A stretch of 64,000 nt of DNA from Alternaria dauci (Eukaryota; Ascomycota; Dothideomycetes; Pleosporales; Pleosporaceae). The translations under genes were made by a program, and so were the position numbers. Location of the stretch: assembly GCF_042100115.1 (NCBI RefSeq), contig NC_091275.1, positions 682,001-746,000 on the forward strand. Reading direction: 5' to 3'. This document shows positions 1 through 13,700 of this stretch, piece by piece. The notes below the pieces were generated by a model. It saw only the letters and a list, made by a program, of their open reading frames with translations. It was not told where the DNA came from and did no database searches. Position 1 is the first letter of the stretch. Each line of letters begins with the position of its first letter.

Positions 1-3000
1 AACCGATGCGTATTCCGCCGCCGTCGTGCCCCATTGTGGATCACCCATGGCGTTTTTGCGTCTGGGAAGCTTCGGCCAGGAACACGCTCATTGAACGCGT
101 CCTAGTCCCGTGTCTTCCGCAACCATCACCACCATGACCCAGCGCTGAGCTGCCACTGCTGCTCCCGTTGCCGTCGCGCGTATCCGCTGCTGTGCCACGG
201 CCCCCAGCCCTCACACGCTGCAGCGACCTTCGCACTCGGCCTCGCTGCAGCGCAGGATTGCACTCTGCGGCCTCGCATCAATACCGCCTGCTGCAGTTGC
301 TTTTCTCAACTCGGCATGAAGGTCTGAGCAGCGCGCGCAGTGGCTGTAATATTCGCCTGGCCCCGCTCGAATTAGAGCCCTGCCAGGGCGCCGGTGAGGC
401 CACTCATGCAGCTATACAAGGTTGCAGCATGGCCTACGATCGCTGTCCAATGTGTCCCTCGCCTGCGCACAGGAAACAACTTGCTTTGCACTCGGCCAAG
501 ACCTGCAAATGGCATTGTGCCCGTCGCTCTCGCTGCTTGCATCTCAAACCCATGCCTGCACCAGAGTCGTGGTTCCCCTGACATGCTATAGGAAGCTGAG
601 GTCATGTCATCATTACACTATTTAGGAGAGGCTGAACTACTCCTCCTTTGTTGGAGCTGAACAAAGCAGCAGCAGCAGACGCCTGTCGGCACGCTGCATC
701 CTGGTAACGCGTCGCACCGCCGTGTCTGCGAGTCTGCCCAAGTACGCTCTGGTCGTGACCTAGAGAACGGCGTCATGCTCCCCGGAGGTCCACATGGCAA
801 ATCTCAGAAACTCAGGAGTAAATTTTGGAGACTCATGGATGGATGCGCTCTGCTCACGTTGGTCTTGCATGGAAGATTACTCGAAAAGGGGACCCTGGCA
901 CGACAACTTTGCTCTGCAACACAGACCCTATACTGAAGCCTCGAGGCCGGCCGTTGGACTCATCGTTTCGCAATGCCCATGGTGTTTCGACGATAGTAGC
1001 TTCTAGTGCCTTTGAGCCGATGATCCACGTGTTAGTAGCGTTGACTAGCAACGCGTGTCGGAGCCTAAGATAGCTGGTAAGATTGCCAATTCTCCTAATT
1101 ACTCTGTTGCCGAGTCCGTGAGTCTCGCACGCCTCGACTGCATAGTTTCTAGAAAGCAGCCATACTCCGGACTTAACCTTGCCTTGCTGACCGGCAGGAT
1201 TCATGGCGGGGTTTGCTTATATGAGCTATCCCTCTATTACGAGGCCCGGTCGTGCCGCATGCAAATGAGCCATGGCATCACCTCTGACAGCGGCTCGATG
1301 TTGCAAGTTGACGCAAACATTGTGCGTAGACGCGTTCATGCATGTGTTACCTTGAGTAAGGAAGGTGCGCCTCCGACCTAGCGAGCCTCAGCTCTGCGCG
1401 GCCGCATCAGATAGCAACCACCGTCTCCACGCCGTGCAAGCATATACCGCCGAACTCCACAACTAAGTTGAAGATTGTGGTCGTGGTGGGTGACCAAGAC
1501 TATTGAGAAGATGATGATGATACTGCCGATAGTTCGTCTGCCAAACCTACCTAAGTACCTAGCTTCCCCGGCCAACCGCGTCGCCAGGCACGCGTTTCGA
1601 AACTCGTTCAATAGCCTCAGTGTGATTCGGCTTCGGATATTGACAGGCGGCTGGGCCCATGGTCTCGCGACGACGAGTCGTAGCGCGATCTTTCGCGTTC
1701 ATCATCTGCGTAAAAAAGGAAGATGCTAACCCGGCAACTCCGCATTGCATGTTGCTCTAACAATCTTGCTTCACGTCGCTGCTGCAGCTAGTGGCCGCCC
1801 GACATCCGCAACTGTGCCATCGCCAGCCACCAATGCACCTCAGCACGTCCGGGTTCCAGGCATTGTGTCACAGTCGCGAAGAAACGCGTCTTAAAGTACT
1901 TGAGCTGTGCGCACGCGACAAAACTTAAAGGATCCAGGCTATTTTCTGATCTGACCCCCCCCCCCCCCCGTGCACAGCTGCCTCGGTCGGACGCTCTCAC
2001 GGCGCTGGACTTTCTTTCAAAGTGGGCCGATCTTCACAGCCAGCTCATTGTCAGCAAATTTGCTCCGGAATTTTTTGAACGAAGCGGACCTGATGAAGAC
2101 AAAGATTGTCGGTATGACCAAGAGGTCTCCTGCTTGCCGCAGCAGCGATGCACCGAGGCCCGCAGAACAGCGAGCCGGTAATACGTGCGACTCGTCATCG
2201 AAGCATGCTAATCTTCGGCTTCATCGCTTAAAGGCGTTACCTGGGCACCGCATGCACTTGTCAGAAGATCTGTGCATGCTTGCACGACGGCGACGAGCAA
2301 ACTTTTCAACGTCTCTGGCTTGTGGCTGCGGGACCACACTGCATGTTTCAATATTCAACATCCGCTTCTGCATCAAGCACCGTGAGCAGCAGCCGGTCCA
2401 GTCTGTTGCAACCAGGCTTTTCGCACGGCATCGCTGGCTTGCGTTCCACGGACAATGAGGCCCGCTGCAATAACGACATACCCCGCTTGACGGTCCAAGC
2501 TCTCGCTTTGAAATTTCCAAGGTTCGACCTCTGCTTCAATAGCGAGATCATCCCGATATTTGCTTCTGAGCGTGTCTTGGGGCTTGCAAGGCCCCTGGGG
2601 CGTTCGTGTCAGACGCGCATACTTATGGTTCGCAGTCCACCCTCAAGTGTCATGAAACCTTTTTAGAAGACTAGTCCTGGGGCTTCGTCTCGGTTGATTC
2701 CAATAATTGTGCGTAGGCGGGATTCAGAATCCTTCGCCAGCCCCTGGAGATCCTCATGTTGCTATTATTGCGCAACGGACATTTCGAACATCAATTAAAA
2801 CCATGTTATCAAAGCTTTGCCAATCCCTCCACCGAAAAAGAACCCAACACCGTTGCGGCGCAACAATGGCATCTAGCAGCCCCCCCTCCCTTCCGCCGGA
2901 GTGCGAAGGGATGCATTTTCCCGATCAGTGTTAACTTGCCAACGCTTCTGCAAACGGTTTCTTCATGACGTGAGTATTGAAACATTGAGTTCGGTCCGCA

Positions 3001-4129
3001 CATGGACCAGTGAAGCTAGTTTTGACTCGCGCAATATTGCCGGAGCATTCTCCAACATGTGGCTTGTCAGAAGGCGAGGCGGATTTAGACCACCGGAACA
3101 ACGGTCGGGCAGCGAATTAGACGCAACACCTCGCCTCGAGAACACGGCGACAATCACTTTGCCTTTTCGCAAGGTTGCGCCATTATCATATCTTGGGGAA
3201 TTCCAACTGCAGTGTTATGGACCTGAAAAGAGTTGCAAATGCCTAGTTCACACAAACTGTAATGTGTCCATAGGCATGAAGCATTTGTCATTTCAGTCAC
3301 AGCAGCCAGAACCAAAGTTCATCCTAACGGTATTTTCTAGGTTCCGTTGAAGACAAATGTCATGCGAATCACAACGTATGTGTATGCATGATGCGTTTGA
3401 GCAGGATGGTGCAACTCTCAGAGGAACGGACAGTCTTCTTCGTACCAGCATGTGCATGGAACCTGTTTCTCAGACGACCATCTGGTACTCCAGATTATTG
3501 TTCGCTCCAAAGCTGTAGAGATGAACTCGAGCTGCCGTACGTATGCCCACGTCGTCACAAGGAGTAGTACCCTTCACACCCTGCAGTCCCCTGAGAAGCA
3601 TAGGCGGTGTCCATTGTCCCACGCAACGCTCTACTAGGTACAGAAGCCTGACCTTTTCCCTTGTATGTGTGTCTACTGCTTCGATGACCGTCGGCGTGCT
3701 TCATAGATGGAAGTAGTGGTTCTGGTGTTCGCGAAAGGGTGGATCGAAGCGTGGAGCAGCAGAGAGTGAGACGTGTGAAACGGGTGGTATCGGGCAGCCT
3801 AGAATACATTGTGTATGCATTAATGGGTATCTGAACAGTCAGCTGTCATTTGTAAGAGAGATTGCGCAGTCGCAGATGTCATTCCCGTCTAAAACATCGA
3901 GAGGCTGATGCGGAGGTGATGCGGAGGTCGTCTTGAGGTCGGAGAAACATTTCCCGAGCTCCGGCGGACCCACCGAAAAGTCGAAGTCGGCTCGCCAAGA
4001 GTTCGAGAGAAGTTCGCGACTGAGCTCTTCCGTCGCAATGAGTGTGGTATTGTAATGCTAGCGCTCGCCCCGTAGACGTTCGCATAGCTCCCCACATCCT
4101 GCCGCACGATAAACATCCCAATATCGACC
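1..4129. other. gene-poor left flank
   Basis: I see no convincing gene in this stretch. Open frames on both strands are short, start at arbitrary points, overlap each other and show no domain or plausible splice chain. Base composition is ordinary, without the strong AT bias of heavily RIP-mutated DNA. Visible oddities are a run of 15 C (1955-1969) and an 11-bp unit TGATGCGGAGG repeated head to tail at 3906-3927, in the leader of the UTP4 gene. A long regulatory or non-coding transcript cannot be excluded. Confidence 0.6.
1955..1969. repeat. homopolymer run of 15 C
   Basis: Fifteen consecutive C bases lie in the gene-poor left flank. Such runs are prone to sequencing and assembly length errors, so the true length may differ. 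Confidence 0.9.
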
Positions 4130-6896
4130 ATGGACATCCACCGATCCCGCTTCGTGCCTTACCCGCCATCTGCGATCAACGCGCTTGCCTTCTCTCATCC
4201 AGAACCCGAACATGGGCAGCAGGACCCCGACTCTCTGAGGCTGGCGGTAGGACGCGCAAATGGAAACATTGAGATATGGAACCCTGCAAGAGGCTCGTGG
4301 CTCCAAGAGAAGGTCTTCTATGGTGGCAAGGATAGGAGCGTCGAAGGACTGGCTTGGACCCAAGAGCCAGTTTCACGCGATGCGCAAGGCAAGGTAGTGC
4401 CCGGGCGCCTGCGACTGTTCAGCATTGGATACTCAAGCAGTGTCACAGAATGGGATCTCACAACGGGCCTTCCGGCGCGACACTCGGATGGTAACCACAG
4501 CGAAGTCTGGTGCTTTGTTGCACAGCCCAGGAAGAACGCGGGCGGTGCGTGCCAGAAGCTTGTTGCAGGCTGCGCCGACGGTACCATCGTCCTTCTCTCT
4601 ACCGACGACAACGACCTCACTTTCGAGCGCTTCGTATCCCGCGCCACAAACAAGAAGGCGCGTGCCCTCAGCATCGCATACAAGGACCAGCACACGGTGC
4701 TGGCAGGTTTCGCCGACAGCATGATTCGCGTCTTCGATACGAGGAACGGAAATGTGATTCGAAACATCTCTCTGGGAAGCGGTCCTCATGGCGGACCCAA
4801 GGAAATCCTGGTATGGAAGGTCAAGTGCCTTTCCAACGGCGACTTCGTTTCAGGAGACTCTACTGGTGATATTCGGATCTACAGCGGCAAGAACTACAGT
4901 CAGACGCAGAGGATATCTGGGCATGAAGCGGACGTGCTTGATCTCGCTGTGACCCGCGACGGAACCAGCATCTTCAGCGCGGGAATGGATCGCCGCACCT
5001 GTTTCTACACGAGCAAGAAGGGGCAATCGCAAGGACAGAGCGGAAAATGGCGGAAGGTTTCGCACCAGAGGTACCACGAGCACGACGTTAAAGCCATGAC
5101 AACGTACGAGGGCCACAACCTCAGCGTGGTGGTCACTGGAGGTACGTACATTTGCGCATCTTTTCAGCTCATATCTAACACATATACGTTTAGGTATCGA
5201 CACCCAGCCCATCGTTGTTCCCATCCGCACATTCGGCAAGGAGCTTAGCCGTGGTCTCCCTGCTTTGCCTCCCACTCCTCCCCTAACGAGCGCCCCAGAG
5301 GCAAGATTGCTGGTGAGCTGGTGGGGCACAGAAGTACGGATATGGCGTGTCAAGCCTCAGGATGACGGTACGGAGAAGCCCAAGGTCGTTGCACGCCTCG
5401 CTCTTCAGGGAGAGGAGAACATCATATCGGTGTCCATCTCCAGAGATGGTGGGCTTCTTGCCGTTGCGACAGCCAGCACAGTAAAGCTGTTCCACCTGTT
5501 GCATCTAGCAGGAGCTGGGCAAGCTTTGCGCGTGCGTAGACTGGAGATGCCTTCTATTGCTGGCGCAAAGACTCTCAAGTTGGCCTCGAATGGCAAATGG
5601 CTAGCAGCTATCACAGCGACCGACGATATTCAGCTGGTCAGAGTCGTACGGACAGATGACCCGGCAGACCCGCCTCGCGCACTGGAGAAAGTACAGCCCC
5701 TCTACCGAGTCGATCGCGATATCACTACACAGAGCCCTCTTAGCGGGCCCTCGGGGGCTTACGAGCGGTCAATCGCACATGCCGACTTCTCCACGGATGG
5801 TAACGTCTTCGCTGTGGTCGACCTGGCCGGCTACATTGATACGTGGGTCATTCAAGGACATGAGGACACAGCTGCGCCTGAAATTGATATTGACGATGCT
5901 ACTCCTGCTGCTAACGATGACGATGGATCTGATGACGACGAAGAAGAAGAAGAAGAAATGAGCGAACAAATAACATACCTTGGTCAGCACTGGATAAGGA
6001 ACCCATCTGGTCACTTACTTCCCCGATTGGATTCGACGCCTGTTCTGCTTTCCTTCCAGCCCAGCTCAGACACCTCGAACCAGCCGGAGCCCAATGGCAA
6101 TCCTGCTGTACACCCCACAAGAAACAACCCCCATCCCCACTCACACGAGCTGCCTACGATGGACTACCGATTACTATTGGTCTCTGCGGAACACCAGCTC
6201 TACCTCTTCGACGTCATGTCTAGCCGCCTGTCAGAATGGTCAAGACGGAACCCACTATCCAGCTATCCCCACGAATACAAACAGCTCGATCTTCCCGCAA
6301 AGGGCTGCATCTGGGACGTTACAGAATCTCAACAACGGATATGGCTCTATGGTGAGAAGTGGCTGTTCATGTTCGATCTCACGAAAGACTTCTCGATTTC
6401 AGACGCCGAGCACGCTGGAAAGAAGCGGAAGCGCGATGGCCCCAAGAGCAACAGCGGTGCTGGTGACGCTGTACCTCAAAAAGAGGCACCGGTCACCAAG
6501 ATGCGCAAATTTCAGAACGATGCCGCCGACAACGCTGCGAAGCAAAAGTGGGTCGACGTCCACGCCGTTGGTCGCAAGGCTGATGCTGAAGACGATGATG
6601 ACATGGAAGACACCACTCAGCCTCTCGCCACTCTTCGTAGGGCTAACACGCAAGATGGTGAGCAGACAAACGGTGAGACGGAGGAAGACCAGGTCAATGG
6701 AGGTGGAGAAGTTGGGCAAGTGGAGCAAAGCAAAAAGAACGAGCCATGGTGGCACACCTTCAAGTACCGTCCCATACTGGGTATCGTGCCCATCAGCGCC
6801 GATGACAGTTTCTCTGCGCCCGAGGTGGTGCTTGTGGAAAGACCCAGCTGGGATTTGGATCTGCCGCCGAGGTTTGTGGGCACACATGAGCAGTGA
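4130..6896 (+). CDS. UTP4: U3 snoRNP / t-UTP subunit Utp4 (cirhin-like WD40 protein)
   Basis: Two exons, 4130-5141 and 5194-6896, give 904 residues; the 52-bp intron has GTACGT and TTTAG ends and the reading frame closes exactly. The N-terminus MDIHRSRFVPYPPSAINAL is typical of Utp4, followed by WD40 repeats (for example LRLAVGRANGNIEIWNP, LFSIGYSSSVTEWDLTTG and a repeat with SAGMDRRTCFY) across about two thirds of the protein. An acidic Asp/Glu run sits near 5905-5960 and a basic, low-complexity segment follows near 6415-6430. Utp4 belongs to the t-UTP subcomplex of the small-subunit processome, needed for early 18S pre-rRNA processing in the nucleolus; that role is from family knowledge. 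The length fits fungal Utp4. The next gene converges on it. Confidence 0.94.
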
Positions 6897-7170
6897 GAGA
6901 AGTAGATATTTGGATAGCGATGTACGAAAGGCTGCTAGCAGTAGAGAGATACCTAATCTTATGCGTTGTATTGTCATCGTGTCTTGCTTGTGGATGAGTA
7001 CGACTGTACTATGTCAGAAATGGACTCTGTACAACAGTCATTCAACACTCTGCTCCCTTGATCGACGAAACAGTCTGATTCGTCCTTGTACTATCGTATT
7101 TCCCCACGAATGAAGCTACATGTCGAGACCATGTATTGTGGGAACAAAATATATTCACAAATATCGTCGT

Positions 7171-9198
7171 CTACGGGCTCGTGTATCTCTTCGCACTGTC
7201 CTCCTCCCAACCACTCATCCCATACCTTCCATATCCTCTCCCCTCAGTCTCCGCACTCCCTCTCCTCGGATCCATAACCCTATCTCTTAAACTCTCCCTC
7301 ACAGACTCCTGACTCACAAGCCTACCCTCACTGCCCGCCGAGTCCCTCAGTCTCCTCTCTCCATGTCGTCCCCTAGGAAGATCCGTATCGACACCAAAAT
7401 CTCTCTCCATGACCATCTCCTCTTTATCCAGCATCTCTGTAACCCCCCTCCCGTTTCCATGCACGATGATGCGCGTTTTCTTCAGAGAGTGTTTGACAGG
7501 TTTCTTCGCGTTGAAGATTTCGCTGATTTCCTCAAGTGTGCGGCGCCGAGTTTCGACAAAGAAGAAGTAAATAATGATGAATTCGAAAATGTCCCAGAAT
7601 ATGAACAGGAAGTAGTACTATCAAAGCATTTCAAGTTAGCGATGTTGACCCCAGGGGCAAACGGGGGAATTGACAAGAGTAAAGAACACATACCTTCCAC
7701 CCAGCCCTCGAAAACGCGATCCCGGTAACAAACGTATTATAAAAATTGGCAATGTTGACCCAGAAGTTGTAAAACGCCATCCCCTTTGCTCTACTCTCGT
7801 ACCGCAGACACTCAACAGGATACAACTGCTGCAACGGCGTGTAACCCGTCGAGTAGATGAACCCACAGATGAAGACAAACGCAATCACAGCCCTCGCCTG
7901 TCCCGGCCGCTTAATCTCAGGCGTTCCGCTTTCTATGTCGATTATCGGTTTCCCATCCGGTCCCGTCTTGAGATTCGTCGCAACGAGTGCGCAGACAATG
8001 GCAAAGACGCCAACGAGTAGCCCGGTCGAGACGAGGAGCTGAGGACGTCGGCCCCAGGAATCTGTATAGACGGCGCCGAAGATTGCGCCGGCAAAGGAAA
8101 CGACGTTTTGCATGCCGTTGTATAGAAGCCGAGTATGGTTGTTGTTGATGCCGGCGCCCTGGAGCATGGTTGGGTAGTAGTACGACATTGGCCCGTTTCC
8201 GGACCATTGACCGAAAAAGGCCATGCCCAAGACTAAACTGGTTCTGTAGCGGGCTTCGCGTGAGTTGAAGAGCTCGCGGTAGTCCCACCAGCGCTTGTCG
8301 GAGCCGGTGACGCTAATATCTTCGACCATCTCTTTGTATTCCAGTTTGACAATGGGCGAGTCGCGGTTCCCTTCACCGTGGAAGCGCGCCATGGTGTCTA
8401 GTGCTTCTTCGTGTCGGTCGTTGGCGATGAGCCATCGAGGGGTTTCTGGTAAGAAGGGCGAGCAGATCAAGACTATGCCTGCAAATACCATCTGGAGCCA
8501 TATAGGGATACGCCAGGATGGGGTGCCAGGAATCTCGCTGGTTCCGTAGGGAACGAAAGAGCCTGGAATACCGCCCACGTACCAGAAGGTGTTAAAGATG
8601 CCTGTGCAGACGCCGCGATACGAAGGATGCGCCATCTCTGATACGTAGGCAGGACCGGCGGTCGATGTGATGGCGACGCCGAAGCCGAGGACGAAGCGGC
8701 CGCCCATGAAACCACCGAGGTTGAAACATGTTGCTTGGATACAGGCGCCGACGATAATGATGGAAGTGCCAATGCACATTCCCCATTTTCTTCCTCTGAA
8801 GTCTGTAGCCGGCCCAGCGACGAACGATCCGACGAGGTTTCCGATAGTATATATAGCGTAGACGATTCCAGTATCAGGAGTTCCGTTGTGCTTGTCGAAG
8901 CCGAAATACTCTCGATACTGGGGGTAACTATTGATGGCCCCCATGAGCGATCCATCGTAACCATTGATACAAGAGTTTAGTGTGGCGATGAAGAGGCAGA
9001 GATACAGCTGTTGAATCGTCAATAACATCCTTACAGAACGCGTATCGTCCATACCTTGAACATAGCCTTTGTCCATGGCCTGACATTAGCCTTGGCTGTT
9101 GCATCGGCAAAAGCAACATTTTGCACCTGGCGAATCTGCGTCGTGCTACTACGTTCCGTATGCGAAGTATACACATCCCTCTTGTGGCGGTGATCCAT
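7171..9198 (-). CDS. MFS sugar (hexose/lactose-type) transporter
   Basis: Three exons read on the minus strand: 9198-9055, 9007-7694 and 7617-7171, giving 634 residues. Introns are 47 bp (GTATGG...CAACAG) and 76 bp (GTATGT...ATAG), both phase 0. The first exon was recovered by splicing and supplies MDHRHKRD and a hydrophilic N-terminus ending VRPWTKAMFK, directly before the first membrane helix. Sugar-porter signatures are clear: NGYDGSLMGAI, DFRGRKWGM after helix 2, PETPRWLI at the central loop and VETRRRTLEEI after helix 12. About twelve hydrophobic segments are present. The C-terminal tail of about 120 residues is long, charged and rich in Arg/Glu. Substrate cannot be fixed from sequence; fungal relatives move hexoses or disaccharides at the plasma membrane. 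Confidence 0.9.
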
Positions 9199-10724
9199 AT
9201 TGCCGACCAACTTGCGCGACCCTTACAAACAACACAATTGATGAAGTTCGCAGAGTCAGTCAGATAAAACGAACAATGAATCTGTCGTCGTTGTGCTCAA
9301 TCCCAAGGTAACGGACAGCATGTCCTACACATTAGCACCGTACAAGCAAGACCGCGGATCTGCGAGCGGATGGGGCAAGGCACAGTAATATATTCCATCG
9401 CCCATCCACGCGACCAAGGGATCCAGATCGCCTCGCCAGTAAGAAAACGTGGGCTATACATACCCCATCCTTAGAATGCAGACTCGCATGGATGTGGCAC
9501 AGTACAAGGGCATCCCGCAGGCGCATGATGACCGGGTATTTGCAGACCTGCAGGCAGCTTCGCTTAAGTCTGGGGGCAAGAAAACGATTGGAAGTCCAGG
9601 GTGATGTGTAAGATGAGAGGCTTGGAGAATTGTGGTGGCCATTTGGCCCGCTGCTAGAAAATATGTAGCTTATCATATGCTCTATACCGCTTTGTCATCT
9701 GACTGTGTACATGGAGGTGTGGTGTTGGTGGAGGACGCGTGCATTTGGCGTGTTGGTGGAAATTGCTTTGTACCGAATGCATGTTATTTCCTTACTCAGT
9801 AGAGACCGAAACTGAGACAGTCGGACATGTAGAAACCGCTAAGCTGCCGGGCCACTCCTTCGCATTTGTGGCATGCCGCAATCCTTCGCTTCGCAATGCT
9901 TGCATGGCCCTTTGACACAGGACGGCGATCAGCGTGTCATCGTCGACCCTTGCATGCTGCAGTATGGAAACAAGAAGCGAGCAAGACATTTGGGATTCTG
10001 CAGTCCAGGTTTCCCCGCTGTTGCTGTTGCTGTCGCTGTCGCCAGTCTTGAGGTTCGCGAAAGATGAAGTCTAGAAGATGGCCCTTGTCGCACTTCTCCA
10101 CCCGTAAACCAAGCTAGCGGACCGAAGAATCCGGGGAACGCAGGGGAGGTGCGACGCGCTCCCCATTCAGAACAACCTTGTACCGACACCTATTCTTCCA
10201 CCAGAAAACGCTCTTAGCGATGAATTACATTCACAGCCACCAATACCTTGGTTAGTGCATTGTTCCGGGAAGTCTGTCTCTCGTTTGCTGTCGTGGTTCT
10301 GCGTTTCAGCTCTACCCGCCATTGCCACTGCCGGCCCATCAATCTATTCATATTGCCGTCCCACCTTTCACTGCCGGCACAACTTATCCCAGCAGCTTCC
10401 CAGAGGACCGTAGATCGTCATGGTCGTCTGATCAGTCGTATATCATTCCATGCAAGACCCTAGAAGATCAACACCGACATGATTACATCATCATCAACTC
10501 AAGCAAGCCAGAAGACCATTCAATGTCAAAGTGATAAAACCTCTGCTCTGGCTATTATACATGCATCCTATTCTAAGATAGCTTACGGGGAAAGGTGACT
10601 CTACAAGCCTCCCTATAACCTATGGTGAATGCAAAAAACCCTCCTGCACTGTGTTCCGCCTCCAACCGCCCAATAGACAGGGCTGATAGTACAGACCATT
10701 CACTACCGTGACCTCCGACGTCGC
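9199..10724. other. intergenic, no gene seen
   Basis: This 1.5-kb spacer holds the upstream region of the sugar transporter and the 3' flank of RPN2, both on the minus strand. Only short, overlapping frames occur. A short imperfect repeat of TGTTGC/TGTCGC units lies near 10019-10045. Confidence 0.6.
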
Positions 10725-13700
10725 TTATTCGTCGTCATCCGGGTTCGTGTCCGATTCGTAGATAAACTCACCCGGCGTCGACGCTTCACCCTCGCCCTCA
10801 TCCACCATGTTGTCACTAACGGGCGCTGCAGCAGTTGTTACCGATACGCCTTCTGGTCCATGGTCTCCCGAGGAACCCGACGCGCCAGGGGCAGGGGCAG
10901 GCACGGCCTTCTTTACCTTGAGCTCCAGGAGCGTCTTTGGTTCTGAAGGCTTCGTGTCTGTAAGAAGGATGACACCGAGAGTTGGCTGAGGACGTGTTAG
11001 CTTGGGCATCTTTCGTGTGGGGTATCAACTACTAACCTTCTTCACTGGTACATATCGTTCGCTTGGGAAGCTGATGTACTTCACTTGTGGTGGCAGTACA
11101 CGCGACATGTTCTCCAGTTCGTAGCCAACCTTCTCCTTCTCCTTCTTCTTCGATGGCTCCACGGATTGGGTACCATCGGCCTTCTCACCATCTTCCTTCT
11201 TAGAGTCCTCGTCAACGTCCATCTTATCGTCATCCGCAGGCTTGGGTGTGGTAGGGGTGTGATCCACGTCCATGCTTTCCCTCCGCTTTTGACGCTCCTT
11301 TACCATTCGTCGCCGCTTATCTTGAGCGGTGGTCGATAGGACGGCAGTCTTGATCTTCTCAGGTGCCTCTTCAGCCTTGACCTCAGCATCCGGTGGGTAA
11401 TCGAACGTGCTTGGCCTAGTGTTGCTGTAGAACTTGAATGACGGGATCTCCAGCTCCTGATCTAGACCAATGACTGCAGTAGATGTGAAGCTCAATGACA
11501 AGAAGTGGGTCAAGGGGAACCAGTACCAGTACTGCGTGAAAACAGCCATGCCGACAATGGCGGCCATGTTCAGGTTGCCGGTCGGCGTCTGCAGGCCGAT
11601 TGTGCAATTTCGGCCTCCAGCGTCAATGATACCGATAGCCAGAGCAGCACCCAACTTGGCCAACGCATCCTCATGGCGGTCGCTGACAACCTTGGCAAGC
11701 TGCTTTCGGATTGACGCTACCTTGGGGTTCATTGCCTCGTTTTGCTGCACCATGATCATGGCCAACGCAATCAAGGCGCCTTGTCGGACGAAGTCGGTTG
11801 AGTCCTTCATCATTGGCTCCAGCAAGTCTACGGCCTCGGGAAGACCGGTTCCGGCACACGCGATACCAAGAGCCATGGTGGCTCCGTAGCGCACATGTGG
11901 GTTGTACGACTCTGCGAGAAGCTCGACCATGCGGGGCACACTACCTGGCTTCCTGAAGAGGATGAAGCCCAAGCTCATGACTGCAACCCTTCGTACGTCG
12001 TCGCTCACATCACTGACCGCAACGTGGAGTAATCTTCGGACGGCCTTGTTGCTGCCTGTGCCACAGTACGCCAGGGCGATGGTCATGATACCTCCGTAGC
12101 GCAGAGTTGGGTCTGGGTCGTCAAGGAGTCCGTTGATGAGCTCATCAGCAGCCTCTTGTCGACCGTACATGATAAGTGCCATACCCATGGCAAGCCCACG
12201 AACAATCTTCTCGTGTTGGGTGTCGTGCGCGTACTGGATCATGTCTTCAAGTGCCTTAATGTTACCAGTGCCGAGCATGACGAGACCCATTGAGAGACCG
12301 ACAGCCTCACCGTTGATGGCAGAGTCTGTGTACAGGACGTTCTTGAATGCCTCAAAGATCTCCTCGGAGCCAGTGGCCATACCAGCAACACCAAGACCGA
12401 GCGCACCGCCATGCTGGATGACCTCCTCAGATGCGTTCTGGAACTGCTTGAGTAGCAGCTCAAGGACGTTGCTTCCGTGGTTGGCGTAGATCAAACCAAG
12501 AGCGTACAGTGATCCACCCTGCTCATAGTGAGAGCCTGAGGAGACGCTGTCCTTGGGAAGATAAGGCTCAAGGAGCTTTTGGCCTTGTGTGATGTTGCCG
12601 CGGTGGATGACACCCAGAGCAGCGGTCGCGGAGAACTTTGACCAGTTGACTGCCTTTCCTAACCATTCCAGGTTCTCGCGGAAGAATGTGTCATTAGTAG
12701 TACCAGCATTCATAAAGGCGTTCGCAAATGTGACACTGGAATGGAAGATGGAGTTCCTGGCCTCTAAGCTGTCGCGGACCTTGTTAAGCACGGCCTTGTC
12801 TGTGCGGTTGTTTCGGTAGAGGAATTCGAGGTTCAGCTCAATGCTCTTGGTTCCGCGAAGGATGTAGCGGACATTGTTGAAGACCTTGATCTGATCTTCA
12901 CTCAGCTGGTCGCCTTTTGAGTTGCTAGTGTCCACGTCTGCAAGCAGGGAGTCCGATTCGCCTGCTTCCGTAGATTTCTTCTCGGCTTCTGGCAGCTCTT
13001 CCATGACCTTTGCGAGAAACTCCTGTGTGCCATTCTCGTACAGGTCGAACGAGATCTGGTATGCAACTGCAAGGGACTTGTCGTCGCCGCGCTCGATCAG
13101 CTGTCGGATGAGCTTTGAAGCGAGCGGGTGCTGGTTGAGGTACACTACACACTTGGCAATGGAGAAGTAATCGGGGTTCGGGATTTTGTCATCGTTGAGG
13201 AGCTTCAAGATCTTACTGAGAATCTCATTCCTCAGGCCCCGCTCTTGCACCACATTCATGCAGATGTCCAGGACGTATTCCATCAAATCTTCGCTCTGCG
13301 CAGAAGGCTGCGCAGGCTTCTTGCCGTGCTTTTTTCCATCTTGGCTCGCGCGGATGATTGCCTCCTCAAGGACCGCAAGATTCCGTGCCTCGATGGCGAT
13401 TCCTACGACCTGCTTGTAGTTGCCGCTCTCGTAGCAGCTCTCGAATATCCGCAGCACAGTGGTCTGGAGGTTCTTCAGGACATCTCGCTGCAACACCATC
13501 GGGGTGGGGTGTGCTCCAGGTACGCCAGCATTACCTCCTCCGGGGAGGGTAGGATCGAATGTCGACGAATCTTCCCTAGAGAGAAGTGACTTGGAGGGTA
13601 ACGCGGACTGTGAGAAGGGCGTGATCGGGGAGGCCAGACTAGCTGAAGTGCTAGCACCTCCTGCTGCACTTCCGGAGAACGATGTGCTAAGTTGCGGCGG

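Noticed and set aside
2901..3350. 149-codon plus-strand frame in the left flank
   Set aside because: No recognisable motif, no splice-compatible neighbours and no similarity to any family I know.
7631..9076. Sugar transporter starting with MDKGYVQG and ending shortly after helix 12
   Set aside because: That frame reads through two introns; splicing gives the family-typical N-terminus and the full C-terminal tail.
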